This document shows, one piece after another, positions 55,497 through 64,000 of a DNA stretch of 64,000 bases. This DNA is from RPQJ01 sp963846315 (lineage in GTDB: Bacteria > Pseudomonadota > Gammaproteobacteria > Steroidobacterales > Steroidobacteraceae). Where the stretch lies: the NCBI GenBank assembly GCA_963846315.1, contig CAWJVM010000005.1, positions 124,001-188,000 on the forward strand. The letters are read 5' to 3'. Each line of letters starts with the position of its first letter. Positions within the stretch are counted from its first letter, which is position 1. The notes beneath the pieces are model-generated. The model had not been told where the DNA came from. It was given only the letters and a program-made list of their open reading frames with translations, and searched no databases. A program made the translations under genes and the position numbers.

Positions 55497-58210
55497 GCAC
55501 ACCGCTGGCGCCGATCGACGATCTCGACACGGGCCCGATTCCGGTCACACCCGCTCCGTGGCCCTTCCTGGCCACGCTGCCCCGCGCGCTGGAAGCCAGC
55601 GGCGATGCCACCGCCGCGTTTCGCCAGGCACTCGCGGGTGGCGACGCGAGCCTCAAGGAACGGTTTGCCGAGGACGAGCCAGTGGAAGGCCTGGTGCGCG
55701 ATCGCGCGCGCATGGTCGACATCGTGCTGCGCAGCGCCTGGCAACTGCACGTCGGTGCGCACGCCAACGAAGTGAACCTGATCGCGGTCGGCGGGTACGG
55801 CCGTGGCGAGCTGCACCCGTGCTCCGACATCGACGTCCTGATCCTGCTGCCGAAAAGCGAAATCGTCGCCGCCGAAGCCGGCATCGAACGCTTCCTGACG
55901 TTCCTCTGGGACATCGGACTCGAGGTGGGTCATTCCGTGCGCACGATCGACGACTGCCAGCGCGAAAGCGCGGCGGACGTCAGCGTCGCCACCACGTTCA
56001 TCGAAGCACGGCTGTTGTCCGGTCCCGATCACCTGTTCCAGTCGATGCGCCGCGCGCTGGCGCAGGACAAGGTGTGGTCGTCAAAGGCGTTTTTCGAAGC
56101 GAAGGTCGCCGAACAGCAGGCGCGCCATCATCGCTACCACGACACCGGTTACAACCTCGAGCCGAACGTCAAGGCCAGCCCGGGCGGCCTGCGCGACATC
56201 CAGACGATCGGCTGGGTCGCCAAGCGCCATTTCGGCGCCGAGACCCTCGATGAACTGATCGGCCACGGTTTCCTCACGGCCGCCGAGTTGCGCAAGCTGC
56301 GACAGGCGCAGGCCTTCCTGTGGAAGGTGCGATTTGCATTGCACACGATCACGGGCCGGCGCGAAGACCGGCTGCTGTTCGATCACCAGAACCGCATCGC
56401 GAAGCAGTTCGGCTACGAAGACGCCACTTACACGCTGGCGGTCGAGCAGTTCATGCAGCGGTATTACCGCACGGTGATGGACGTCAGCCTGCTCAACGAG
56501 ATGCTGCTGCAGCTGTTCCGCGAGGCGATCCTGAACGAGGGCGAGAACACGATCGTCCCGCTCAACCCCCGGTTCCAGATCCGCAACGATTACCTCGAGG
56601 TGACGGGCGACGACACGTTTGTCCGCAACCCGTCGGCGATGCTCGAGCTGTTCCGGCTGATGCAGGAAAACTCCGACGTCCGCGGCGTGCGCGCCACGAC
56701 CATCCGCCTGCTCGGCCGGCACCTGTGGTTGATCGACGAAGAGTTCCGCCAGAACCCGCGGCACCATCGCCTGTTCCTCGAACTGCTGCGCGCGCCGGCC
56801 GGCGTCACCCACGAACTGCGCCGCATGAACCTGTACGGCGTGCTCGGTCGCTACATTCCCGCGTTCGGCCGCGTCGTCGGCCGCATGCAGTACGACCTGT
56901 TCCACGCCTACACCGTCGACGCCCACATCCTGTTCGTGCTGCGCAACCTGCGCCGCATGGCGCTGCCGCGTTTCGAGCACGAGCTGCCCGAAATGTCGCG
57001 ACTGTTCGCCACGCTGCAGCGGCCGGAGCTCGCGTACCTCGCCGCCCTGTTTCACGACATCGCCAAGGGGCGCGGCGGCGACCACTCCGAGCTCGGTTCC
57101 GTGGACGCCGAAGCGTTCTGCCTCGAGCAGGGCCTCACGCGTTACGACGCGCGCCTGGTGTCCTGGCTGGTGCGCAATCACCTGCTGTTCTCGGTGACCG
57201 CGCAGAAGAAAGACACGTCCGACCCGAAGGTGATCCAGGACTTCGCCCGCACGGTGGGCGACCAGACCCACCTCGATTACCTGTACCTGCTGACCGTCGC
57301 CGACGTTCGCGGCACCAACCCGAAGCTCTGGAACTCGTGGAAGGCTTCGTTGTTCCACGACTTCTACGAGCGTGTACGCCGCGCGTTGCGCCGGGGAATC
57401 GAGTCGCCGGTCGATCGCGTGGAGCTGGTGGCGGAGACCAAGGCGAAGGCCGTCGAACTGCTGGCCAATGACAACGTGCGGCCTGAACGCGCCGCGTCGA
57501 CCTGGGCCCGGATGAACGACATCTACTTCCTGCGCTACACCCCGGCCGAAGTCGCGTGGCACACGAAGCTGCTCGCCGACACCGATCCGGAGGATGTCTC
57601 GCTGCTCGTGGCCGTGCGCACGACGGTCGAGCGCGGCGGCAATGCGGTGCTCACCTGCGGCCCGCATCGGCAGGAGAATTTCGCCCGCACGGCCGCCCTG
57701 CTCGACCAGATGGGCCTGAACATCGTCGACGCGCGCATCACGCCGCTCGACGGCGGCCTGGGGCTCGACACCTACCTGGTCCTCGAGGATAACGGCTTGC
57801 CGATTGCCGACCGGCATCGCGCGCAGCAGATCGAGCAGCAGCTGCGCCGAGTGCTGCTGAGCGCCGAAATCGACCTGCCGGTGGTGACGCGCCGCGCGCC
57901 GCGCCAGGTGCGCATGTTCACGACGCCGACGCAGATCACCATCACGGAAGACCTGCTGCAGCACCGCACGGTGCTCGAGATCATCGCGGGCGACCGACCG
58001 GGCCTGCTGTCGGAAATCGGCAAGGTGTTCCTCGCCGAACAGATCGACGTCAACACCGCCAAGATCATGACCATCGGCGAACGCGCCGAAGACGTGTTCT
58101 ACATCACGGGCGCGCAGGGCGGACCGCTGACGGAAGCGGCCTGCGACCGCTTGCGCGAGCGCATCGGGCAGGCACTCGACCGGCGCGACCAGGCGCTGCG
58201 CCCGTCGTGA
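55493..58210 (+). CDS. glnD: Bifunctional uridylyltransferase/uridylyl-removing enzyme GlnD
   Basis: 905 aa. It senses glutamine and modifies PII proteins. The nucleotidyltransferase site is VGGYGRGELHPCSDIDVLIL near residue 100. The GlnD-specific PII-uridylyltransferase domain follows (NVKASPGGLRDIQTIGWVAK). The HD hydrolase domain has ALFHDIAKGRGGDHSELG near residue 520. Two ACT domains close the protein, the second starting TVLEIIAGDRPGLLSEIGKV. The GTG at 55493 overlaps the map stop. Confidence 0.96.
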   Translation: MSTPLAPIDDLDTGPIPVTPAPWPFLATLPRALEASGDATAAFRQALAGGDASLKERFAEDEPVEGLVRDRARMVDIVLRSAWQLHVGAHANEVNLIAVGGYGRGELHPCSDIDVLILLPKSEIVAAEAGIERFLTFLWDIGLEVGHSVRTIDDCQRESAADVSVATTFIEARLLSGPDHLFQSMRRALAQDKVWSSKAFFEAKVAEQQARHHRYHDTGYNLEPNVKASPGGLRDIQTIGWVAKRHFGAETLDELIGHGFLTAAELRKLRQAQAFLWKVRFALHTITGRREDRLLFDHQNRIAKQFGYEDATYTLAVEQFMQRYYRTVMDVSLLNEMLLQLFREAILNEGENTIVPLNPRFQIRNDYLEVTGDDTFVRNPSAMLELFRLMQENSDVRGVRATTIRLLGRHLWLIDEEFRQNPRHHRLFLELLRAPAGVTHELRRMNLYGVLGRYIPAFGRVVGRMQYDLFHAYTVDAHILFVLRNLRRMALPRFEHELPEMSRLFATLQRPELAYLAALFHDIAKGRGGDHSELGSVDAEAFCLEQGLTRYDARLVSWLVRNHLLFSVTAQKKDTSDPKVIQDFARTVGDQTHLDYLYLLTVADVRGTNPKLWNSWKASLFHDFYERVRRALRRGIESPVDRVELVAETKAKAVELLANDNVRPERAASTWARMNDIYFLRYTPAEVAWHTKLLADTDPEDVSLLVAVRTTVERGGNAVLTCGPHRQENFARTAALLDQMGLNIVDARITPLDGGLGLDTYLVLEDNGLPIADRHRAQQIEQQLRRVLLSAEIDLPVVTRRAPRQVRMFTTPTQITITEDLLQHRTVLEIIAGDRPGLLSEIGKVFLAEQIDVNTAKIMTIGERAEDVFYITGAQGGPLTEAACDRLRERIGQALDRRDQALRPS

Positions 58211-58237
58211 CGTGAGCGCACGCTGGGATCCGCCGGT

Positions 58238-59508
58238 TTGAATCCCCGTCTCGACCTGTTGCAGCCCTATCCGTTCGAGCAGCTGCGCGCGCTGCTCGCG
58301 GATGCGGTCCCGCCGGTAATGCTCCGCCACATTCCACTGTCGATCGGCGAACCCAGGCACACGCCACCGGCGTTCATCAGCGAGGCGCTCGTCAGCGCGC
58401 TCGGCGCGTCACTCGGCAGTTACCCGGTGGCGCTCGGCCTGCCGCCATTGCGCACTGCGATCGCGCGCTGGCTCGAACGGCGGTTCGAACTGCCGGCACA
58501 GACGGTGCGCGCGGACGACATGGTATTGCCGGTCAATGGCACGCGCGAGGCACTGTTCTCGTTCGTGCAGGCCGCGGTTGATTGCGAAGCCGCGGCACGA
58601 GGGTCGCGCCCGCTCGTGTTGATGCCGAATCCGTTCTACCAGATCTATGAAGGCGCCGCCCTGCTCGCCGGCGCCGAGCCCCGCTTCCTGGACTGCACCG
58701 AGGCGAACGGCTACCTGCCGGATCTCGATGCGGTCGATGCGGCGACGTGGAATCGCTGCCAGGTGCTGTTCCTGTGCACACCCGGCAACCCCACGGGGGC
58801 GGTGATGCCGGACACCTATCTGCAACGCGCGTTCGAGTTGTCTGCTCGCCACGGCTTCGTGATCGCGTCGGACGAGTGCTACTCGGAACTGTATTTCGAC
58901 GAAGCATCGCCGCCCACGGGCCTGCTGCAGGCCGCGTTCCGCGCGGGCAACACCACTTTCGATCGCTGTGTCGTGTTCCACAGCCTGTCGAAGCGCTCGA
59001 GCGTGCCCGGGCTGCGCTCCGGGTTCGTCGCCGGCGACGCGAAATTTCTCGCGCGCTACCGGCTGTACCGCACCTACCACGGCTGTGCGGTGCCCGTGCA
59101 CACGCAACTCGCCAGCCTGCCCGCGTGGAACGACGAAGCGCACGTCGATCGAGAACCGTCGCCTGTACCGCGAAAAATTTGCGCGGGTCACGCCGGTCAT
59201 TGCGGCGGCGCTGCAGCAGGACATCTGCGATTCCGGCGGGCGGCTTCTACCTCTGGCCGCCAGTGCCGGACGACGAAGCCTTCACGCGTGGGTTGTTCGC
59301 GCAGCAGCACGTCACCGTGCTGCCCGGGCGTTACCTCGCGCGCACGACTGAGTCCGGAAATCCGGGACGGGGCCGCATCCGCATCTCGCTGGTCGCCAGC
59401 GTCGACGATTGCGACGAAGCGGCGCGCCGCATCGCCGAATTCGCTCTGCACATCGATCTGCTCGGGCGACTCGTAGCAGCCCTCGAGACGATTGCGGAGA
59501 CCCGCTAG
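58238..59508 (+). pseudogene. dapC: Succinyldiaminopimelate aminotransferase DapC-like, two frameshifts
   Basis: It is a class I/II PLP-dependent aminotransferase, probably N-succinyl-LL-diaminopimelate aminotransferase in lysine and peptidoglycan synthesis, given the glnD neighbour (map-glnD-dapC is common). The TTG at 58238 gives MNPRLDLLQPYPFEQLRALL. The core has PNPFYQIYEGAAL, LCTPGNPTGAVMPDTY, ASDECYSELYF and the PLP Lys in FHSLSKRSSVPGLRSGF. The frame shifts near 59145 (before ENRRLYREKFARV) and again near 59228 (before AGGFYLWPPVPDDEAF). The length is two bases over a multiple of three, so deleting one base at each site restores 422 aa. Confidence 0.85.
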
Positions 59509-60194
59509 CGGGTCAGTCCTTCCTTGCGCAGCTTGTCGGCGATGGCGGCGGCAATTTCCTGCAGGCCGGCATCGGTCGACTCGACCTTGCGAGCGTGCGT
59601 GTCCAGCGTGAAGAGCAGCGCCTTGTCCCGCGTCTGGTAGAACCTCGACTCGACCCGTCGCCTCGCCCTCGGCCACCGTGAAGGCAGGCGCCGTCGCGAA
59701 CTCGCCGTAGATGACCGGGACGCCATAGACCCCGTAGTACCCGGTCGCGAATCCCGCATCGGTGGCCTTGTACGACGCGTTGCCGCGCGTGTCGCGGCTG
59801 CCGCCTTCCTGCCCCTGGATGGCACGGGAGACCAGGCTGGTCGCCAGCACGGCATCCGCCTGGACGGCTGCGATTGCCTGCTCGATGCTCTCGAGGGTCA
59901 GCGGGGTCTTTTCCTTGACGGCATCGCAGCTGCGAAAGACCTGCACCGCGTCGCTCTTCAGCCGCGACGCCATGAAGAATTCGAACGCGCAGCGCTGGTT
60001 GACGTTCGGGCTGACGCCGACGACCAGCACTCGAGTGAATGCCTGCTGGTGCGCGGCGCCCGTCCGTCCCAGGTGCCCTTGACGGTCGTCTTCGCCTCGG
60101 CCGACCCGGTGAACAACGCGGTTGCGATCAGGCAGAGCAGAGTCGCGACCGTCGCGCTGCGAACAGGTCGGCCGAAAAAGGTCCTGGTAAGCAC
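59505..60194 (-). pseudogene. Secreted protein of unknown function, two frameshifts
   Basis: The GTG at 60194 has AGGAG six bases upstream and starts a signal peptide (VATLLCLIATALFTGSAEA). The mature protein begins KTTVKGTWDGRA, loses frame near 60055 (one base missing) and resumes as FTRVLVVGVSPNVNQRCAFE, then FFMASRLKSDAVQVFRSCDA. A second shift (one base extra, near 59655 at ACGGGTCG) precedes VESRFYQTRDKALLFTLDTH. The net length is in frame (229 aa). The VLVVG strand and FE..M helix recall small periplasmic proteins of DUF4136-like type, but I do not recognise the family. Its stop overlaps the dapC stop in a palindrome. Confidence 0.68.
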
Positions 60195-60504
60195 CGCGTG
60201 CTCCTGGTGAGGTGACGGATCGAAGCGCGTGGGCCGCGCTCGCGCCGGCATGTCGCCAACGACACAGTCTACCCGGAGGGACGCGGGAACGGGTGAGATC
60301 AGCGCCTCAAACGCTGCCTGGCGCATCGCTTGGTCGCGCTCAAGTCTGTCGAACCGGGTCTTGAAGTTTCGGTGGCGTCGATGACGGATGGGTGACGGCT
60401 TGATGACATCACGTTCACCCGAGCGCAATCACCCCGACGCATGCGTCCGTCAGACTCAGCGCAGCAGGCCGGCGCCAATGCCGTGCCTCACCAGGAGGTG
60501 TCCG
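60195..60504. other. Divergent intergenic region
   Basis: About 310 bases between two divergently read genes, with no supported open frame. It should contain promoters for both, but no clear boxes were picked out. It does contain a strong ribosome-binding site, AGGAGGTG at 60493-60500, just before an ATG at 60505 (see the PAP2 gene). Confidence 0.45.
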
Positions 60505-60526
60505 ATGGCAGTCCCTGCGGCGACCG

Positions 60527-61048
60527 GTGTCGTGGCATCGCTTCGACATCGCGGAGCACGCCCTGTGCCTGCGCATCAATCGCAGCTCCCGGCATGCGCC
60601 GGTCCGGCATTTCTTCGCCGTCGTCAGCCGGCTCGGCGACGGCATCTTGTGGTACCTGTTGCTGCTGGCTTTCGCCGTCAGCGGCCCACGAGGCGCCGTC
60701 ATCGCCGCCCAGATGGCGCTGGCGGGAATCGTCGGCACGGCCCTCTACCGGCAACTCAAGCACCGTCTGGTGCGGGAACGACCCTTCATTTCGCACGCCG
60801 CGATCCGCCTGGGTGCGGCTCCCCTCGACCGATACAGCTTCCCCTCGGGTCATACGCTGCATGCCGTTTGTTTCACGCTGATCGCCATAGCTCATGTGCC
60901 AGAACTGGCACCGATCCTCGTCCCGTTCACGCTGCTGATCGCCGCATCGCGCGTGGTGCTCGGCCTGCATTACCCCACCGACGTGCTGGCCGGGGCGCTG
61001 ATCGGCGCCGGACTGGCACGCAGCGTGCTGTTGGCCTGGCCGCCCTGA
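60527..61048 (+). CDS. PAP2-family membrane phosphatase
   Basis: 173 aa as read from GTG 60527. The acid-phosphatase motifs are complete: KHRLVRERPF (motif 1), FPSGHTLHAVCF (motif 2) and SRVVLGLHYPTDVLAG (motif 3). Five or so membrane segments are present. Such enzymes dephosphorylate lipid phosphates, including undecaprenyl diphosphate or phosphatidic acid. A better start, ATG 60505 with AGGAGGTG five bases upstream, lies 22 bases upstream, one base out of frame. Removing a base near 60526 would give the N-terminus MAVPAATVSWHRFDIAEH. Confidence 0.88.
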   Translation: MSWHRFDIAEHALCLRINRSSRHAPVRHFFAVVSRLGDGILWYLLLLAFAVSGPRGAVIAAQMALAGIVGTALYRQLKHRLVRERPFISHAAIRLGAAPLDRYSFPSGHTLHAVCFTLIAIAHVPELAPILVPFTLLIAASRVVLGLHYPTDVLAGALIGAGLARSVLLAWPP

Positions 61049-61069
61049 GAGCGGTGCGACGTAAGCAAA

Positions 61070-61095
61070 GGCCCGCGACTGGAACGTCACGGGCC
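61070..61095 (-). terminator. Hairpin between the PAP2 gene and the choice-of-anchor gene
   Basis: A nine-base stem GGCCCGTGA/TCGCGGGCC with one mismatch and an eight-base loop. On the minus strand it is followed by TTTGCTT, a weak U-tract, 20 bases after the stop of the minus-strand gene. It could end that transcript, or transcripts from both sides. Confidence 0.5.
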
Positions 61096-61115
61096 CTGCT
61101 ATCGCGGTTGCCTGA

Positions 61116-62713
61116 TCAGCGCCTGGTCTTTTCCACCTGGTAGATGGTCACGGTGCGGCTGACCTCGTTACCGAGAATCACGAGCGGCTTGCCGTTCGGG
61201 CTGTCGTCCCCGGACACGAACGTCACACCCTCGGTCCCGCGGTCGCCGCCGACTTCGTCCAGCGTCCGCGTGTTCGCGTAGGTCGCGAATTCCGGCGCTG
61301 CCGGATTGCTCAGGTCATAGGCCATCACGCCGCCGATTCGCTCGAGGCCAATGAACGCATAGGTGCGACCCCCGACCTTGCCGACCGCCACGCCCTCCGG
61401 TTCCGGGCCCTTGTTGTCGCTGCGGTTGTCCGGAGCATTGCCGTCGTGACTCGCATTGAAGAGCGCCGCGTAACCATTGGCTGGATCCGCCAGGTAGCGC
61501 TCGAACTGGTCGCCGCTGTCCCAGACCGGTTGTCCTGCCGCCGTCCAGATCGAGAACGAACGACCGCCGAACACTTCGATGCGATCGAAGTCGCCGTCAC
61601 CGTCGGTGTCTCCTGACGCATTGGTCACCGTCAACCGGGCCAATGCCGTATTCGTCTTGAGCGCGGCCGCGTTGGGGAACACGGTCGGATCCAGCAGGTA
61701 AGAGCCGGCACCCACCCTGACCTCTTCGTTGTAACCCGGAAAGTCGTCGCTCGAGCGCGAATCGCCCTCGTTCGCGGTGACCAGGTACTGCTGGCCACGA
61801 ACGTTGAAGCTCGCGATCGCGTCCGGCTGATAGAGCCCGAAGACGGGCCAATTAGCGATCTTGATCGCGGCGGTATTGCTTGGGCCGTCGCGATCGCTGG
61901 GATCGAAGCGCGTTGCCCGGCAGCGAGTGGTCCTTCAGGCCGAGCGACACGATATCCTGCACCGTCGCAGTCGGCAGGTCGACGATCGCCACGGCATTGG
62001 CCTCCTGCAGCGTCACCCAGGCGGTGCGCCCTTTCACCGTGATGTATTCCGGCTCGAGATCCTGCGCCGCCGTCGCATTGGGGGCAAAGACGCGAACTCC
62101 CCGGGCATTCAGGTCGGCCCTGGAGAAGCCCTGAAAGTCGGCCGTGCGCACCCTTGCTTTCGCGACGCCCCGTTTCAGGTCGATGATGCTGATGGTCCCC
62201 TCCGGATTGACGGAACCCGGCAGGTAATCGATCGGTTCGCCTTCGTTCGCAACCAGCACGCGTTCGCCGTCGCCATCGAACGTGAGCATGTCGGGCAGCG
62301 CGCCGACCTGCACGCTGCCGACGACCTTCAGTGTCGTCGCGTCGACGAACACCACTCGGCCCGGACTCGTCTTCGGGTCTGCTTCGACCGCGACGGCGAC
62401 GAGACCGTCGTGCGTGTCGACACTGTTCAGGCCGGCGCCGTACGCATTCAATGAAATCTTGTCAAAGAGGATCGGGTGCCGCGGGATCGGCGAGGTCCAG
62501 CACGACCAGGTCGTTGTCCGTCGAGTTGATGGCGAACGCGCGTTTCGTCCGCGCGTCATAAGCGACTATTTCGGCGCCTGTTGCGCCGATGGAAGCCGTC
62601 GCGATGCTGGAGAGATGGGTCAGCGACAGCGTCCACTGCGGTGGCCCATTGCGTGCGTCGGCGGCGTGGGAAGCGAGCAATGCTGCGATGGCAGCGGCGA
62701 GCGATTTCTTCAT
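61116..62713 (-). pseudogene. Choice-of-anchor I domain secreted protein, two frameshifts
   Basis: A signal peptide (MKKSLAAAIAALLASHAADA) is followed by the beta-propeller-like choice-of-anchor I domain (KRAFAINSTDNDLVVLDLAD, QVGALPDMLTFDGDGERVLV, ANEGEPIDYLPGSVNPEGTI). Family members are secreted or surface proteins, sometimes annotated as alkaline-phosphatase-like. The frame is lost near 62472-62478 (CCCGATCC) and again near 61902-61908 (GCTTCGATC). After that it reads DPSDRDGPSNTAAIKIANWP and VTANEGDSRSSDDFPGYNEE to the end. Deleting one base at each site gives 531 aa. Motifs on both sides of each break are intact. Confidence 0.85.
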
Positions 62714-62817
62714 GGTACGGACCTTGGTGTTGCAGTTGCCGGAAGCGCCGAACCTTGACGCCGGCATGTGACGGCGGCGTTACGGCGAAATGACGAACCA
62801 GGTACGTCGCGCGACCA

Positions 62818-63852
62818 TTACGCAGATAGTGGTGTCACTCGCGACTGCCTGGAGGCGCATGGCCCGGCGAGCGCGCTGACGAATTGGCGGGTACATGCTT
62901 CCCACGAGAAACCGAGCGCATGGTTGCGGCAGGCTGTCGGGTCGAGATCCAGTGCAGCGAGCGCCGCCGAACGCAGGTCTGCATCGAGTACGCCCGTCAC
63001 GCGATGGACCACGACGTCGACCGGTCCGGTCACGGGGTACGCAGCCACCGGTACACCGCTGGCCATGGCCTCGAGCAGGACGAGGCCGAACGTATCGGTG
63101 CGGCTTGGAAAAACGAAGACGTCGGCGGCGGCCATGTGCTGCGCCAGTTGCTCGCCGTGCTTGTAACCGACGAACCTCACGGCAGGGTACTGCGCCTCCA
63201 GCGACTCGCGCGCAGGACCGTCGCCGACCACGAGCTTGGTACCCGGCAACTCCAGGCACAGGAAGTCCCCGATCCCCTTCTCCACGGCGACGCGGCCCGC
63301 GTACAGCCAGACTGGACGAGGCAACGACAGGAAGTCCTTTGGTCGCGGCCGGAACAGTTCACTGTCGACGCCCCGGCTCCAGCGCGCAACATTCATGAAG
63401 CCGTTGGCCTCCAGTTGCTGCTGCATGGTGGGCGTCGCGACGAGCGTCCGCGTGGCAGCGCCGTGAAACCAGCGCATGAAGGCGTAACTGACCGACAGCG
63501 GCACCGGCGCTCGCGCCCTGACGTACTCGGGAAACCGGGTGTGGTAGGCGGTGGTGAATGCATGCCCGTGCCGCAGGCACCAGCGACGCGCGGCGAGGCC
63601 GAGCGGACCCTCCGTGGAGATGTGGACGGCCGCGGGTTCGAGTTCGTCGAGGCGGCGCGCGACCGCCCTCCCGGCGAACAGGGACAACCGGATTTCAGGA
63701 TACGTCGGACACGGAAGCGTGCGAAATTCCCGGGGCGAGATCACGTGAACGTCGATGCCGTCGGCACGCATGTGATCGATCGTCGTCACCAGCGTGCGCA
63801 CCACGCCATTGGTCTGCGGCAGCCACGCGTCAGTGACCACCGCCACCTTCAT
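62818..63852 (-). CDS. GT4-family glycosyltransferase (MgtA-like)
   Basis: 344 aa. Two Rossmann-like domains: N-terminal VVTDAWLPQTNGVVRTLVTT and HISTEGPLGLAARRWCLRHG; C-terminal VWLYAGRVAVEKGIGDFLCL and the EX7E-type donor site SRTDTFGLVLLEAMASGVPV. The family transfers a nucleotide-activated hexose; many members near PAP2 genes are alpha-mannosyl- or glucosyltransferases acting on membrane lipids, but the acceptor is not known. The ATG at 63852 has AGAGG four bases upstream. Confidence 0.88.
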   Translation of the reverse strand: MKVAVVTDAWLPQTNGVVRTLVTTIDHMRADGIDVHVISPREFRTLPCPTYPEIRLSLFAGRAVARRLDELEPAAVHISTEGPLGLAARRWCLRHGHAFTTAYHTRFPEYVRARAPVPLSVSYAFMRWFHGAATRTLVATPTMQQQLEANGFMNVARWSRGVDSELFRPRPKDFLSLPRPVWLYAGRVAVEKGIGDFLCLELPGTKLVVGDGPARESLEAQYPAVRFVGYKHGEQLAQHMAAADVFVFPSRTDTFGLVLLEAMASGVPVAAYPVTGPVDVVVHRVTGVLDADLRSAALAALDLDPTACRNHALGFSWEACTRQFVSALAGPCASRQSRVTPLSA

Positions 63853-64000
63853 GTCGCCTCTGGGACTCGTCGTTGCCGACAGACAGCCATTCACCGAAGA
63901 CGACCTCAGGCCTCGTTGGCGCGAGGATGAGCATCCGCCGTGAATCGGCGATGAAAGTTGCAAGAACTTTTGATGATGAGGGCGCCTTTACGCCCAGCCC
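63853..64000. other. Region upstream of the glycosyltransferase, right edge
   Basis: 148 bases to the window end. No supported open frame. The promoter of the glycosyltransferase gene is expected here. Confidence 0.35.

Overview
The window is a high-GC bacterial chromosome segment whose gene order is typical of Gammaproteobacteria. Three blocks support this: rpoE-rseA-rseB-rseC-lepA-lepB-rnc-era-recO-pdxJ-acpS, rpsB-tsf-pyrH-frr-uppS-cdsA-dxr-rseP-bamA-skp-lpxD-fabZ-lpxA-lpxB-rnhB-dnaE, and pyrG-kdsA-eno-ftsB-ispD-ispF-truD-surE-pcm. An rpfE-type gene next to recJ, with prfB and lysS close by, recalls the Xanthomonas rpf neighbourhood, so a member of Xanthomonadales or a related order is the best guess (inference; species not determinable here). 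Kdo, lipid A and BamA genes show a Gram-negative envelope. No rRNA, tRNA, prophage, insertion sequence or CRISPR array was seen.

Layout. 1-10.6 kb: a minus-strand run from the envelope stress sigma factor and its regulators through signal peptidase, RNase III, Era, RecO, PdxJ and AcpS to the start of rlmD. 10.7-16.2 kb: a succinate dehydrogenase operon that carries its own assembly factors (an SDHAF4/DUF1674 protein, SdhE and a YgfX-like protein), with ygfZ divergent from it. 16.2-18.6 kb: an accessory stretch with one lipoprotein gene whose product is built of three internal repeats; purine-rich short-unit repeats in inverted orientation flank it. 18.6-26.7 kb: lysS, prfB (with the programmed +1 frameshift), recJ, rpfE, a Mth938-like gene, pcm, surE and an Smr-domain gene. 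26.7-35.6 kb: truD to accA. 35.6-36.3 kb: an intergenic region with two copies of a structured repeat. 36.3-54.6 kb: the dnaE-lpx-bamA-rpsB block, read from a promoter upstream of rpsB. 54.7-59.5 kb on the plus strand: map, glnD and a dapC-like aminotransferase. 59.5-63.9 kb: more variable genes (a secreted unknown, a PAP2 phosphatase, a choice-of-anchor I protein and a glycosyltransferase).

Many neighbours overlap by ATGA, GTGA or TTGA, which points to translational coupling within long operons: stress response plus protein export, isoprenoid synthesis (IspD, IspF, Dxr, UppS), lipid A synthesis and outer-membrane assembly, and translation factors.

Six genes (truD, lpxD, rseP, dapC, the secreted unknown and the choice-of-anchor gene) are broken by single-base frameshifts, and a seventh (PAP2) may be. 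Two are normally essential, and almost all shifts are single extra bases. All lie between 27 and 63 kb, which suggests base-calling or assembly errors rather than real decay. The most novel-looking material is intergenic: three families of short-unit repeats arranged as inverted pairs next to stop codons, and a two-copy repeat with compensatory changes in its stems.
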